The notes beneath the pieces were generated by a model. It was not told the DNA's origin. It saw nothing but the letters and a program-made list of their open reading frames with translations, and did not search any database. Below, one piece after another: positions 1-9,757 of a stretch of DNA of 64,000 nt. The DNA comes from Pullulanibacillus camelliae. GTDB lineage: Bacteria > Bacillota > Bacilli > Bacillales > Sporolactobacillaceae. The DNA is taken from positions 1 through 64,000 of the forward strand of contig NZ_BMIR01000007.1 of NCBI RefSeq assembly GCF_014642655.1, read 5' to 3'. The stretch's first letter is position 1, and the number at the start of each line of letters is the position of its first letter. The position numbers and the translations under genes are program-made.

Positions 1-72
1 GAACCAAGCGAAGACATTCGCGCGGTAGCTGGAAAAGCGTACAAATTTAGAGTGCCAGAAATACTGGGATGA
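1..72 (+). CDS. 3' end of an unidentified gene (truncated by window edge)
   Basis: Frame 1 is open from the first base to a TGA at 70-72 and encodes 23 residues ending in FRVPEILG. The other two plus frames close within 60 bases. The fragment is too short to assign to a family. It does not look like the MurF C-terminus that precedes cshA in B. subtilis. No clear terminator follows. The 286 bases from here to cshA hold no gene or strong promoter that I could recognise. Confidence 0.4.
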   Translation, partial: EPSEDIRAVAGKAYKFRVPEILG

Positions 73-358
73 ATAGGGTACCGAGAAAAGTTTGACACAA
101 ACAAAATAACGTTAACCGTTGCATTCAACCCCGATTTTTGTTATTGTAAATTTATATTTGTGTTTAACGGGCATTTTCCGTTGATCGCGGGAAATGCTTT
201 TCGTATGCATAAGATTTAAATGAGATTTATGTTTAATACGAACCTACGTTACTGGCTATTTTCTACATCTTTGTTGCTTAGTCTCTTAGACAACGGAGAA
301 ATATGGGAAATAGTCTAAGCATAAAGAGTTGAAAAAGAAGGAGCTAATTATCATTACT

Positions 359-1795
359 ATGAATTTTAACGAATTAGGACTTACGAACGAAGTTTTAAAA
401 GCAGTTCAAGAAATGGGCTTTACGACTGCATCACCCATTCAAGCTCAAGCGATTCCACTTGTTCGTCGCGGGCAAGATGTGATTGGACAAGCACAGACAG
501 GAACTGGAAAAACAGCAGCTTTTGGAATCCCACTAATTGAAAAAATTGATTCTACCAAAAGAAACCCTCAAGGCTTAGTCATTGCACCCACACGGGAATT
601 AGCAGTGCAGGTGGCTAATGAACTTAATAATATTGGTAAATACAAGCATATTCACGCCATGGCGGTTTATGGTGGAGAAGATATTGGTCGACAAATTCGT
701 GGCTTGAAAAAACATCCACAAATCATTACGGCTACACCAGGGCGATTGCTGGACCACATTAATAGAAAAACAATTCATTTAGATCAAGTGCATACGGTTA
801 TTTTGGATGAAGCCGATGAAATGTTAAACATGGGTTTCATTGACGACATTAAGAAAATTCTTAATCAAGTTCCGACGGAAAGACAAACACTTTTGTTCTC
901 AGCAACGATGCCACCGGCCATTCGCAACCTTGCTGACCAATTTATGAAAAATCCAGATGAAGTTAAAATCAAGGCAAAAACCTTAACAGTAGATCGTATT
1001 GACCAGCATTTTGTCGAGCTCAAGGAACGTCAAAAATTTGAAGTATTTCTCCGTTTGATCGACATTCAATCCCCTGAGCGTGCCATTGTATTTGGTCGGA
1101 CAAAGCGCCGGGTTGATGAGCTTGCTTCTGGGTTGAGAAGGCTTGGCTACAAGGCGCGCGGATTGCACGGTGATCTTACGCAAGCGAAACGCGACCAAGT
1201 CATGGATGACTTTAAAAACCATCGAGTAGCCATTCTTGTGGCTACGGATGTTGCGGCTCGTGGGCTTGATATCAGCGATGTCAGCCATGTTTACAATTTC
1301 GATATGCCACAAGATCCAGAAAGCTATGTTCACCGCATTGGTCGAACAGGACGTGCAGGGAAGAGGGGCGAAGCGATTACCTTTGTCATCACTTCCGAGA
1401 AGCAACACTTATTCATGATAGAAAAAACGATTAAGAAGAAAATTGAACGCATGCCCATTCCTTCTCAGGAGGATGCAGCGGATGCAAGACGACAGGAAAC
1501 CACAGAGGAATTACTAAAGGTACTCAATAGAGGAACAAACAGTAATTACCGTGAATTAGCTGAGAAGCTGCTTGAAGAGCATGATGCAGTAGACATCATT
1601 GCTGCTGCGTTGAAACAGTTAACCAATGAGCCTGAATTGCGCAAAGTTAAATTAACTGATGAAAAGCCGTTACAATCCAAAAGCTTTCAGGGAAGAAGAA
1701 GACGCGCACCACGTCACCCGCGCCAGCAACATCACAAAGGCGGGCGCCCACAACAGCGTCGTCATCATAGCCAGCCACGTGCAAAAAAACAGTAG
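359..1795 (+). CDS. cshA: DEAD-box RNA helicase CshA
   Basis: This 478-residue protein is an ATP-dependent RNA helicase of the CshA type, which unwinds RNA during mRNA turnover and ribosome assembly in the cytoplasm. From the ATG at 359 it shows the Q motif (SPIQAQ, about 25-30), Walker A AQTGTGKT (45-52), PTRELA, TPGRLLDH, the DEAD box (150-153), SAT (181-183) and motif VI HRIGRTGRAG. A C-terminal extension ends in an Arg/Lys/Gln-rich tail, as in B. subtilis CshA. The open frame extends upstream to a TTG at 329, but AAGGAG at 338-343 lies inside it, so ATG 359 is preferred even though the spacing of 15 is long. A terminator follows. Confidence 0.95.
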   Translation: MNFNELGLTNEVLKAVQEMGFTTASPIQAQAIPLVRRGQDVIGQAQTGTGKTAAFGIPLIEKIDSTKRNPQGLVIAPTRELAVQVANELNNIGKYKHIHAMAVYGGEDIGRQIRGLKKHPQIITATPGRLLDHINRKTIHLDQVHTVILDEADEMLNMGFIDDIKKILNQVPTERQTLLFSATMPPAIRNLADQFMKNPDEVKIKAKTLTVDRIDQHFVELKERQKFEVFLRLIDIQSPERAIVFGRTKRRVDELASGLRRLGYKARGLHGDLTQAKRDQVMDDFKNHRVAILVATDVAARGLDISDVSHVYNFDMPQDPESYVHRIGRTGRAGKRGEAITFVITSEKQHLFMIEKTIKKKIERMPIPSQEDAADARRQETTEELLKVLNRGTNSNYRELAEKLLEEHDAVDIIAAALKQLTNEPELRKVKLTDEKPLQSKSFQGRRRRAPRHPRQQHHKGGRPQQRRHHSQPRAKKQ

Positions 1796-1811
1796 GCTAT
1801 TCACATTCAAA

Positions 1812-1843
1812 AAAGCCATCGGAGCTATCGATGGCTTTTTATT
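1812..1843 (+). terminator. Intrinsic terminator of cshA
   Basis: The stem AAGCCATCG / CGATGGCTT is followed by a T run, 17 bases after the cshA stop codon. Confidence 0.85.
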
Positions 1844-1855
1844 TATGCTTTAAGC

Positions 1856-2175
1856 AAAGAAAATCGAGCTTAAAAGCATGCTCGGTCCTTGTCCTTAGTA
1901 TAGAGCATCATCCAATATGAAAGAGCCTTCATTGCCTGGTCAAGTGGATGGGAGCGCAAGGCGCGAGATTCGGAACACTCTAACATCGTATGTTCCTCAG
2001 GCGCCGCTAACTCATGATGCGGAGACTAGAGTCGGCTGCGAGAAGTGGAAGATCGCTAAGACCTTAGCAGTGCGAAGGCGCGAGGGGCTTACCACTCCTC
2101 CGCAGAAAGCGAGCGACCTGGAGCGGAAATCCGCACCGTCCTCATGATCAGAAATTTTATACTTTCTTTTCTTTT
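1856..2175 (-). repeat. Dispersed repeat family 1, copy A
   Basis: About 320 bp of non-coding sequence that matches, on the opposite strand, the segments at 25750-26065 and 47000-47310 almost end to end with scattered substitutions. One end reads AAAGTATAAAATTTCTG and the other ends in a GCTCGGTTTTTCTT-like sequence. Inside, a GCGGGAA-AGTGG arm pairs imperfectly with a CCCACTTCCCGC arm in the best-preserved copies. A 76-codon open frame inside it is not conserved between copies and is not called as a gene. The copy sits between the cshA terminator and the promoter of the IDEAL-domain gene. Confidence 0.85.
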
Positions 2176-2240
2176 AAAAAAAGTAAAGCATATACTTGTT
2201 TTTTAGTAGAGGGATGGAATTTATTGCTAAGGCTTTATGG

Positions 2241-2268
2241 TTGAAATTATCTGAATAGATGTTATAAT
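2241..2268 (+). promoter_or_regulatory. Sigma-A-type promoter of the IDEAL-domain gene
   Basis: TTGAAA at 2241-2246 and a perfect TATAAT at 2263-2268 are separated by 16 bases. The start codon of the next gene is 28 bases downstream. Confidence 0.7.
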
Positions 2269-2295
2269 TAGAGAAAAGGCAAGGGGGCATTACAA

Positions 2296-2523
2296 ATGAG
2301 ATCAGAACGTTCCCATGAGCAGTCTATACCAGCTAATCAAGGCGCTAAAACCAATGAAAAGCTTGTCTCCATTGATAAAGATTATGCGCAAATGGTTTTA
2401 GATTCCATCTATATTAATGCATCGAAAGAAAGATTGCATAGCCTCATTGATAAAGCACTTGATCAGCGTGATCGTGAAGCCTTCATGAAGTACAGTGATG
2501 CGTATCGTCAGTTAAATAAATGA
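2296..2523 (+). CDS. Small IDEAL-domain protein
   Basis: This 75-residue soluble protein has a hydrophilic N-terminus of about 30 residues followed by an IDEAL-type module at about 30-73. The module shows the family pattern LDSIYINASKERL, then LIDKALDQRDREAFMKYSDAY. IDEAL domains occur in small Bacillales proteins, including the C-terminus of the competence regulator ComK-binding region family, and are thought to mediate protein contacts. The exact role here is unknown. The RBS AAGGGGG precedes ATG 2296. It is transcribed from its own promoter and ends before a shared bidirectional terminator. Confidence 0.75.
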   Translation: MRSERSHEQSIPANQGAKTNEKLVSIDKDYAQMVLDSIYINASKERLHSLIDKALDQRDREAFMKYSDAYRQLNK

Positions 2524-2621
2524 TAAGAGTAAAAGGGGTTACGAGAGAGATTTATTTGCCGGAACCTACACAATGCAATGATGTACAGACAGTTAAAATG
2601 AAATGAGAAACCTATAAATAT

Positions 2622-2656
2622 AAAACCTCATCGCTGTTTCTGCGATGAGGTTTTTA
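2622..2656. terminator. Bidirectional intrinsic terminator
   Basis: AAAACCTCATCGC and GCGATGAGGTTTTT form a perfect 13-bp arm with A and T runs on both sides. It can end both the IDEAL-domain gene (+) and dynA (-). Confidence 0.9.
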
Positions 2657-2663
2657 TGCATGG

Positions 2664-5600
2664 CTAATTTAATTGATCAAGAAGGGCTTTATATTGGTTG
2701 ATAAGTGTTTGATCACTTTGTAAGGCTTCAAGCCGTTGTTCATAAATAGTTGTCAAAGCATTTTTATTCTGTTCATCAATAGCAGTGATGGTCTTATACC
2801 ATTGTTGTTCGTAATGGTCACTGACCTTGCTCATGTTTTCATCAATAATCCTATCAATTGCTTTATCAAGCTGCTTCCTCAGTGCCTCGCGGAAGAGCTT
2901 TTGTCCATCCCCTTCAAAAAATTGCTTTGGATTTTTATAGTGTTTAAAGACGTCTTGATAAGCGGTAATGCTCATTTCTTTTAAAGAAGCAACAATCTCT
3001 GCGCTCGTCCATTCTCTTTTATTAAGCCCTTGAAGCGGCCAGCCTTTACCAATGCTGCTCAACTGATGAGCAAGAAGCGTTTGTCTCTCTTTAGCTAAGC
3101 GATCAAGCACTGATTCAATGCGGATGAACGTTGCACGACCTTCCTGATCAAGGTCAAAGGATAAAAATTGGATGCATTCTTCCAAACAGCCAGTGAGCAA
3201 TGCTTTCTTAGAACCACTCGCATTTTTTTGTAAAACTGCAGGATTGAAAAAACGCGTAAAGGTATCAAGATAGCGCTGCATCACACGTTTTTTAACATAA
3301 AAATAATAATCTTTAATCTCTTGTTTAAGCCGTTCTGTATACGACGCTATATGATCCCTTGCCAATAAAGCTTGGATGTCCGTGAATTCTGCTTGGATAT
3401 TCTGCTGACGTAAACGTCTCTCATTTTCATCCAAAGAAGCCGAATCTAACACCTCATGAATGATGGTTTTAACCTGTTGTATTTCATGGTTTCCTTGCGT
3501 TACGATTTGGCCTTTTAAATCGTTTTGGATATAGTGCATCCATTCTTGATAAAAGGCTTGGAAGCCAGAAGGATCATTACTATTATCTGCTTGTTCACTA
3601 AAGACGACGCCTTCTTGCTTTGCTTGCAAGACCAAATGACTTGAAACACCAAATAATCTTGGTTGGCGAATGCCAAAGCTTAGCAAGCGATCTTCAACAT
3701 AGTTTTTTACATCCTCAACCTCTTGGGGATCACGCGCTAAGTCAATCGCATTGACAAGGAAGAACATCTTATCTAATTCAAAGGCATCCTTCACACGTCC
3801 AAGTTGAATAAGAAATTCTTCATCGGCGCGGGAAAAGGCATGATTATAATAAGTGACATATAAAATGGCATCAGCATTCTTAATATAATGAAACGCCGCT
3901 TCGGTGTGACGAGCATTGATGGAATCAGCCCCTGGCGTATCTACTAAGATTAAGCCTTGACGCGTGATGTCACAATTATAGTAGATAGAGGCCGTCTCTA
4001 CAAAGCAAGCTTTTGTTTCATCTGCAATAAATTCTTGGGCTTCATCTAATGAAACGGTAAGTGTTGTACCAAGATGAGCGGCAACTGCTTGCCAGCCGCG
4101 GGCAGCAGCTAATAAAAAGGTGAGGTGCTCATGTTCTTTTTCGGACAGTTTGTTAATGACATTATTTATATCCTCTAATCGTTCAACCGCAAGATGAAAT
4201 GGCGCCAAAGCCTCATTGATTTCTCCTAATAATGCTGCTTCCGTTTTTAGCTTAATATGAGCTGTTTTATGTGGATGGTCTGCATCTACAGGCAAAATGC
4301 GATTGATTGTCGCCGTTGTTGGATGTGGCGAGACAGGGAGGACCTGTTCACCCAATAAACTATTAGCGAAAGACGATTTCCCCGCGCTAAAAGCACCAAA
4401 TAGGGCAATCGTAAATGTTTGATGCGCTAAGCGATCGGCTTTGTTTTCTAGATTAGTGACAAAGGCTTCAAAACCATGAACGGCCTTTAGAGCTTGAGAG
4501 AAGCGTGCAAATTGCTCCGACCAATGGTTGATTTGATCTTGATCAACCTGTATATCAGTGATTTTCTCTTGCTCAACTACAGGCACTGCTTTTGCCTCAA
4601 CATCCAGGAGTGGAGAGAGCGTCTCTTGTCTTTTGGTCTTGAATGAGTCAGGAAGCTGCTCCGTCGTCCAAATTGGCAGTTCGGCAATCGCTGCTTTGAC
4701 TTGTTCAATGCTTTCAGTAGAGAACAAGTCGTGTGACTCCGAAAGCGTATCAAGCTGTTCAAAGTAATGCTGTTGCTCCTGGGAGAGGGTTTCATAGCGC
4801 GATGCGGCATCAAATTGGTCTTGTAGCTGCGCCACTTGGTCATCGATCTGCTGTAAGTGGTCTGCAAGCTGTGGAGTGATGATGCCTTCAATTTGCTGGA
4901 GCGCCTCTTGAACAAGTCGGCGAAAGGTTTTTTTAATGTCCTCAGCTACGTCTTCTGTATATCGTAATAGATAATCTCCTGATAAGGTCGCACCGCTGTG
5001 AATGAGCTCCACGAGTCGCTCGCGTTTTAATGAAAAACTGATGCCTAATATAATGGCTTGTACGGCTTCTTGCTTCCCTATAAGCGTTTCGATTTCTTGA
5101 CTTAAAGTATCGGTCGTCTGCAAGCGTAGGGTATTGACATGGTCAGATAAATGCTTAAAAAAGATGTCAAGCCGTTCTAGGCGCGCTTTTTCCACCTTTT
5201 GCTTTGTTGAAAACATTCCCACTTTAAACTTGGGCTGATAGGCTTCTAAAAAGCTTCTGGCAGCTTCGCGCGTTTCATAGGGCATGAGAATGGCACTATT
5301 AATGGTTTGGTTCGTCTTTTTTACAACAGCTTGGGTCCAATTTTCTTTTGCGTCTACTGCCGCTTCCTTCTGTTGCTGCAGGTCGACATAAGTCGTGTTG
5401 AGTTGGCGGATATCTGTATCCATTAACCGGTCTTTATAAGCATCCATCTCCCTTTTGTGCGTGTTGATCCACCACTGTTTGTGAGTATCAATGAGATGCT
5501 GAATAAGCGCATCATCCACTGCATCCGCAGGCTGACCATTATGTTGTAGTTCTTGTAAAAGTGTTTTAAGCTGAGCGATATCGTTACGACTTGAAGCAGG

Positions 5601-6320
5601 CTCTACGATCGAGACATAATGGAGGCTTAAAGGAGAGAGTCCCCATGAAGCCAATCCCTCTTCAACCTTTTTCTTGTAATCGACTAGGCGGATCTCAGAC
5701 TCCTTATGTTTATCCATTTGTGTAACAATAATGTGGAACGGTTTATTTAATGCCTGTATGCTCTTTAGAAAATGGAAATTGTCAGCCGCCTGCATGTGAT
5801 TGTAATCTGCCACATAAAAAATGACATCGGCAAGCTGCACTGCTTCTTCAGTCGCTGCTTGATGGGCAGGATCGGTAGAGTCAATCCCAGGCGTATCCAT
5901 TAATCCCCAATAAGGCGGAAAGTCCGCTAATGTTTTGACACGAATTTCTGATACCTCAGCGCCATTTTTAGCATGTTGTTTGATGACTTTTAAATCGTAG
6001 GGAGGAGTAAAGCTTACAAGCCGGCCATCCCAAAAGACGATCTGTATCTCCGGAGTGCCATGAGAGATTGACACCAAGTTGGCACTTGTTGGAATTGGGC
6101 TGGTCGGTAATAAGTCCTCTTGCATAAGCGTGTTGAGGAGACTTGACTTGCCGGCGGAGAAGTGACCGCAGAAGCAAACATCAAAGCGTCTAGCCTCATG
6201 CTTTTTCAAAAGATTAAAGGTTTGTCGAGCGCGTAAGGCGTCGCCATGTTTGTTGAATAGCTCATAGAGTGAGAGCAGTGTATCTTCATTCTTAAACGTT
6301 ATTCCTGATGTATCCTTCAC
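2664..6320 (-). CDS. dynA: Two-headed bacterial dynamin DynA (YpbR-like)
   Basis: This protein of about 1218 residues contains two complete dynamin GTPase units in tandem, the architecture of B. subtilis DynA/YpbR (about 1190 residues), a membrane-tethering and fusion GTPase that protects against membrane damage. The first P-loop reads GHFSAGKSS near residue 55, followed by PTSPIPTSANL and DTPGIDST. The second reads GAFSAGKSS near residue 640, followed by PVSPHPTTATI and DTPGADS. Long Gln- and Glu-rich helical stretches form the assembly regions, and a short hydrophobic paddle-like segment follows each half. The start is uncertain. GTG 6320 has AGGTGAT at good spacing, while ATG 6326 and GTG 6329 are also in frame. 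It is the last gene of a three-gene minus-strand operon, 26-35 bases after the EamA gene. Confidence 0.95.
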   Translation of the reverse strand: MKDTSGITFKNEDTLLSLYELFNKHGDALRARQTFNLLKKHEARRFDVCFCGHFSAGKSSLLNTLMQEDLLPTSPIPTSANLVSISHGTPEIQIVFWDGRLVSFTPPYDLKVIKQHAKNGAEVSEIRVKTLADFPPYWGLMDTPGIDSTDPAHQAATEEAVQLADVIFYVADYNHMQAADNFHFLKSIQALNKPFHIIVTQMDKHKESEIRLVDYKKKVEEGLASWGLSPLSLHYVSIVEPASSRNDIAQLKTLLQELQHNGQPADAVDDALIQHLIDTHKQWWINTHKREMDAYKDRLMDTDIRQLNTTYVDLQQQKEAAVDAKENWTQAVVKKTNQTINSAILMPYETREAARSFLEAYQPKFKVGMFSTKQKVEKARLERLDIFFKHLSDHVNTLRLQTTDTLSQEIETLIGKQEAVQAIILGISFSLKRERLVELIHSGATLSGDYLLRYTEDVAEDIKKTFRRLVQEALQQIEGIITPQLADHLQQIDDQVAQLQDQFDAASRYETLSQEQQHYFEQLDTLSESHDLFSTESIEQVKAAIAELPIWTTEQLPDSFKTKRQETLSPLLDVEAKAVPVVEQEKITDIQVDQDQINHWSEQFARFSQALKAVHGFEAFVTNLENKADRLAHQTFTIALFGAFSAGKSSFANSLLGEQVLPVSPHPTTATINRILPVDADHPHKTAHIKLKTEAALLGEINEALAPFHLAVERLEDINNVINKLSEKEHEHLTFLLAAARGWQAVAAHLGTTLTVSLDEAQEFIADETKACFVETASIYYNCDITRQGLILVDTPGADSINARHTEAAFHYIKNADAILYVTYYNHAFSRADEEFLIQLGRVKDAFELDKMFFLVNAIDLARDPQEVEDVKNYVEDRLLSFGIRQPRLFGVSSHLVLQAKQEGVVFSEQADNSNDPSGFQAFYQEWMHYIQNDLKGQIVTQGNHEIQQVKTIIHEVLDSASLDENERRLRQQNIQAEFTDIQALLARDHIASYTERLKQEIKDYYFYVKKRVMQRYLDTFTRFFNPAVLQKNASGSKKALLTGCLEECIQFLSFDLDQEGRATFIRIESVLDRLAKERQTLLAHQLSSIGKGWPLQGLNKREWTSAEIVASLKEMSITAYQDVFKHYKNPKQFFEGDGQKLFREALRKQLDKAIDRIIDENMSKVSDHYEQQWYKTITAIDEQNKNALTTIYEQRLEALQSDQTLINQYKALLDQLN

Positions 6321-6355
6321 AATCATCACCTAAATTTATCAAAATGTTGTATGAA

Positions 6356-7261
6356 TCATTCACCACTTAATGATCTTTTCGATTTCTTAATTGGCCACTC
6401 CGCTAAAAGCATACCACATACAATCAACGTTGCGCCGATTTTAGCAGAAAGATTCATAGATTCATGTTGCCAAATTGTCGCCGTTAGACCTGCAAACACA
6501 GGCTCCATGATAAAGATAATGCCCACATGAGTAGGGGAGGTAAAGCGCTGTAGGCTCGTTTGTAAAAAATAAGCACAAGCTGTTGCAAATAGCGCAGTAA
6601 ATAAACAAGCAAAGAGCACGGGCGACTGAGCAAAAGGAGCCAAAGAAAAGGTCTTTGTTATACCATCGAAGCCTGTACCGCTTATTAAGCTTAAGACAGA
6701 GACGGTCACAAGCTGCACGATGGTGAGGTGGGCGCTTGAAAAAGACCGTGTGACTTTATCAGTCAAAACGATGTGAAGACCAAATGCCAAGGCGCATATG
6801 AAGGCGAGTAGGTCTCCTTGATTAATGACAACGGATTTTAACATGGCTAATAGATAAAGGCCAACCGTCGAAAAAACTACTCCAATTATAGCAGTCCACT
6901 TTGGTGTGTGTCTAAGGATCACCCATGCGAATAAAGGGACAAGAACGACGCTTAACCCAGTGATAAAAGCCATTTTAGAGGAGCTTGTATAGAGTAAGCC
7001 GATGGTTTGCGTGGCATAGCCAATGAAAAGGAGCACACCAAGCAGGATCCCATTAAGCACCAATGCCCAAGAAAGCCTTGTTCTGTTTTTAGAAAACAGC
7101 CTATAGCCAATATATAAAAATAAGGCAGCAATAAGAAAACGCCAACCGTTGAAGGCGAGGGGTGGAATAACAGCAATCGCATCTTGGACAACCACGAAGG
7201 TTGTTCCCCATATGAAGGCTACAGCTAATAATCCCAAATCTGCGAACCATTTTCTTTGCAT
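6356..7261 (-). CDS. EamA/DMT-family membrane transporter
   Basis: This 301-residue protein of the drug/metabolite transporter superfamily has about ten hydrophobic helices in two EamA repeats. Recognisable features are the N-terminal LLAVAFIWGTTFVVVQ segment, the mid-protein YTSSSKMAFITGLSVVLVP segment, and the second repeat ending near IFIMEPVFAGLTA. Substrate specificity cannot be read from the sequence. Export of an amino acid or small metabolite is typical of the family. The RBS GGAGGG lies within the end of the upstream RNase H-like gene, and only one base separates the two genes, so they are translationally linked. It is followed by dynA on the same strand. Confidence 0.85.
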   Translation of the reverse strand: MQRKWFADLGLLAVAFIWGTTFVVVQDAIAVIPPLAFNGWRFLIAALFLYIGYRLFSKNRTRLSWALVLNGILLGVLLFIGYATQTIGLLYTSSSKMAFITGLSVVLVPLFAWVILRHTPKWTAIIGVVFSTVGLYLLAMLKSVVINQGDLLAFICALAFGLHIVLTDKVTRSFSSAHLTIVQLVTVSVLSLISGTGFDGITKTFSLAPFAQSPVLFACLFTALFATACAYFLQTSLQRFTSPTHVGIIFIMEPVFAGLTATIWQHESMNLSAKIGATLIVCGMLLAEWPIKKSKRSLSGE

Positions 7262-7262
7262 G

Positions 7263-7679
7263 TCATTCCCTCCGTTTTTGCTGTTGGATGGCTTTTTGAA
7301 TGGCCGAGCGCGCTAAATGATCTGCCTTCTTATTTTCAGCACTTGGAATCCATTTGATAAAAAATAAAGAAAAGTGTGATTTGAGCTTAAGCACTTCATC
7401 CAAGTAGGCCTGAAAGCTTTTATTTTTAACATATTCTTTTTCTACTGCACGCTCAACCAGCTGAGAATCCGTTCGCACAGAGATCGCTTGGTAGTGCTTA
7501 TCTATACAAATATGCATCGCCGTAATCAAGGCCTGAAATTCAGCGTGGTGGTTCGTTGTTGAGCCAAGCGGAAGGGCTATTTCCTCGGTCTGTCCACGCT
7601 CAAGCTTGATAAGTATGCCAATGCCCGATGGACCAGGATTTCCGGCGCTTGCTCCATCAATATAGACTTCGATCACCAT
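7263..7679 (-). CDS. RNase HI-like protein (YpeP type)
   Basis: This 138-residue RNase H-fold protein shows the acidic residues expected of type 1 RNase H: D8 in VYIDGASAGNPGPSGIG, the Glu in NHHAEFQAL, the Asp in VRTDSQLV and the Asp in NKKADHLAR. RNase HI cleaves RNA in RNA-DNA hybrids. Short stand-alone versions such as B. subtilis YpeP are often labelled reverse-transcriptase-like and may be weakly active. AAAGGAGAT precedes ATG 7679. It is the first gene of the operon with the EamA transporter and dynA. Confidence 0.85.
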   Translation of the reverse strand: MVIEVYIDGASAGNPGPSGIGILIKLERGQTEEIALPLGSTTNHHAEFQALITAMHICIDKHYQAISVRTDSQLVERAVEKEYVKNKSFQAYLDEVLKLKSHFSLFFIKWIPSAENKKADHLARSAIQKAIQQQKRRE

Positions 7680-7825
7680 TCTATCTCCTTTAAATTCATC
7701 TCTTTGTTACCATAGGTCTTTTACAAGAATACAACAAGGGCTAACAAGATGGAAGGACTAAGTGACAACAAAGAGTCTCCCAAAGCTCCTTCATCATTTT
7801 AAGAAGTGTCTGGTTGCTCCTGAAC

Positions 7826-7868
7826 GAAGCTTGTTTTCTTTGTTCAAGCTTCTTTTATCCTTTATAAT
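7826..7868 (+). promoter_or_regulatory. fhs promoter overlapped by an inverted repeat
   Basis: TTGTTC at 7840-7845 and TATAAT at 7863-7868 are spaced by 17 bases. The inverted repeat GAAGCTTG / CAAGCTTC (7825-7852) spans the -35 hexamer. With the TTTT that follows, it could be read either as a terminator of an upstream transcript or as a protein-binding site. Confidence 0.6.
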
Positions 7869-7934
7869 GATTAAGAAGAAAATAATTTGCCTAAATACAT
7901 AGAAAAATGCTTAATTAACTATTGGAGGTCTCGC

Positions 7935-9617
7935 ATGGTACAACAACAGCTATCGGATATTGACATTGCCCAATCAACTGAGCTACTTCCTATTCAAACC
8001 ATTGCCCAGCAGCTAAATCTGAAAGCAGATCAGTATGAATGTTATGGAAGACATAAAGCCAAGGTCTCTATAGATGTCCTAAAAGATTTACAGCATCAAA
8101 AGCCTGGTCATATCGTCCTCGTGACTTCTATTAACCCGACCGCAAGTGGCGAAGGCAAATCAACGCTCACGGTAGGGTTGGGACAAGCGCTTAATAAAAT
8201 TGGAAAAAATGCGGTAATTGCCTTAAGAGAGCCCTCCTTGGGTCCAGTAATGGGGATGAAGGGGGGTGCAGCAGGTGGCGGTTATTCGCAAATACTGCCA
8301 ATGGAGGACATCAACTTACATTTCACAGGTGACCTACATGCTATAACATCTGCACATAATTTGTTGGCAGCCTTAATCGATAATCATATCCATCAAGGTA
8401 ATTCTCTTCACATTGATCCACAACGCATCGTCTGGAAACGCGTTTTGGATCTCAATGATCGCGCGCTTCGGCAAATGGTGATTGGGTTAGGAGGCCCCGC
8501 TAATGGCACTCCTAGAGAGGACGGGTTTGACATCACCGTTGCTTCAGAAATCATGGCCATTCTGTGTCTCGCGATGGATCTTGAAGATTTAAAAGCGCGT
8601 TTAAGCCGCATTGTTATTGCCTATAGTGATAACAAGGAACCCATTACAGTGAAGGATCTCGGTGCTGAAGGGGCTTTAACGGTCTTATTAAAGGATGCGA
8701 TTCACCCCAACCTAGTGCAAACCATTGAACATACGCCTGCCTTTGTTCATGGGGGACCGTTTGCCAATATCGCCCATGGCTGTAGCAGTTTAGTGGCAAC
8801 AATGATGGCGGCTAAGCTCGCTGATTATTGTGTCACAGAGGCTGGATTTGGTGCCGATTTGGGGGCTGAAAAGTTTTTAGACATTAAAATGCGAACAGGT
8901 GACCTCAAACCCAGTGCTGTGGTCATCGTAGCAACGGTCAGAGCTTTAAAAATGCATGGTGGTGTGGCAAAGTCTGATTTACAAAAAGAAAATCTTGAGG
9001 CGCTCCAGCAAGGGGTTGCCAATTTGAAAAAGCATATGGAGACAATTTCTCATTATGGGCTTCCTTATGTGATCGCCATTAATCGCTTTACAACCGACAC
9101 GGAAGCAGAGCTTGCTTTCCTGATTGATTGGTGCAAAGCCAACGGGGCTAGGGCTGAGTTAGCCAATGTTTGGGAGGAAGGGGGACAGGGCGGTATCGCG
9201 CTCGCTGAAGCTGTGGTTGCGGCCATTGATCAAGAGAGCAATGCCTTCCAACCGTTATATGCTCTTCATGATTCCATTGAAGAAAAAATAAATCAAATCG
9301 TTAAAAAGGTTTATGGAGGCGGCCGCATTGAATTTTCGGCAACAGCCAAAAAGCAGTTGCAAGCCATTGCTGCACATGGATGGGAGCATTTACCTATCTG
9401 TATTGCCAAGACACAATATTCTTTATCTGACGATCCGACCAAGGTTGGTAGACCCGAAGGATTTACCATCCATATTCGTGAGCTCGTTCCTCGTATAGGG
9501 GCAGGGTTTATCGTTGTTATGACAGGGAGCATTTTAACGATGCCAGGGCTCCCAAAACAACCTGCAACTTTGAATATAGGGTTGAATGCAGATGGACAAG
9601 TGGAAGGATTATTTTAA
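7935..9617 (+). CDS. fhs: Formate-tetrahydrofolate ligase
   Basis: This 560-residue enzyme joins formate to tetrahydrofolate with ATP to give 10-formyl-THF for purine and fMet-tRNA synthesis. The family signatures are clear: the P-loop-like [10 protein letters not shown] (68-77), [22 protein letters not shown], and the [11 protein letters not shown] stretch. Length equals the family norm. ATG 7935 is chosen because GGAGG lies just upstream. The open frame reaches a TTG-type start at 7887, but that would lie between the promoter and the RBS. It is transcribed alone, and thyA-dfrA further downstream act in the same folate pool. Confidence 0.97.
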   Translation: MVQQQLSDIDIAQSTELLPIQTIAQQLNLKADQYECYGRHKAKVSIDVLKDLQHQKPGHIVLVTSINPTASGEGKSTLTVGLGQALNKIGKNAVIALREPSLGPVMGMKGGAAGGGYSQILPMEDINLHFTGDLHAITSAHNLLAALIDNHIHQGNSLHIDPQRIVWKRVLDLNDRALRQMVIGLGGPANGTPREDGFDITVASEIMAILCLAMDLEDLKARLSRIVIAYSDNKEPITVKDLGAEGALTVLLKDAIHPNLVQTIEHTPAFVHGGPFANIAHGCSSLVATMMAAKLADYCVTEAGFGADLGAEKFLDIKMRTGDLKPSAVVIVATVRALKMHGGVAKSDLQKENLEALQQGVANLKKHMETISHYGLPYVIAINRFTTDTEAELAFLIDWCKANGARAELANVWEEGGQGGIALAEAVVAAIDQESNAFQPLYALHDSIEEKINQIVKKVYGGGRIEFSATAKKQLQAIAAHGWEHLPICIAKTQYSLSDDPTKVGRPEGFTIHIRELVPRIGAGFIVVMTGSILTMPGLPKQPATLNIGLNADGQVEGLF

Positions 9618-9683
9618 GGACGGAGCTACATGAAATATGTTGGCAATTTTGCACGCATTTTGGTTAAAATGAGAAAGAGTCCC

Positions 9684-9713
9684 TTGCATTTGAGTTGATT
9701 CTTAGCCTATAAA
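9684..9713 (+). promoter_or_regulatory. Probable promoter of brxA
   Basis: TTGCAT (9684-9689) and TATAAA (9708-9713) are separated by 18 bases, 45 bases before the brxA start codon. Confidence 0.45.
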
Positions 9714-9757
9714 AGTGGTATTGTATGACCAAAGTCCTTATTAAGGAGTGGATAGTG

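Noticed and set aside
1917-2147. 76-codon open frame inside repeat family 1 copy A
   Set aside because: Other copies of the repeat do not keep the frame, it has no RBS, and its composition is unlike neighbouring proteins.
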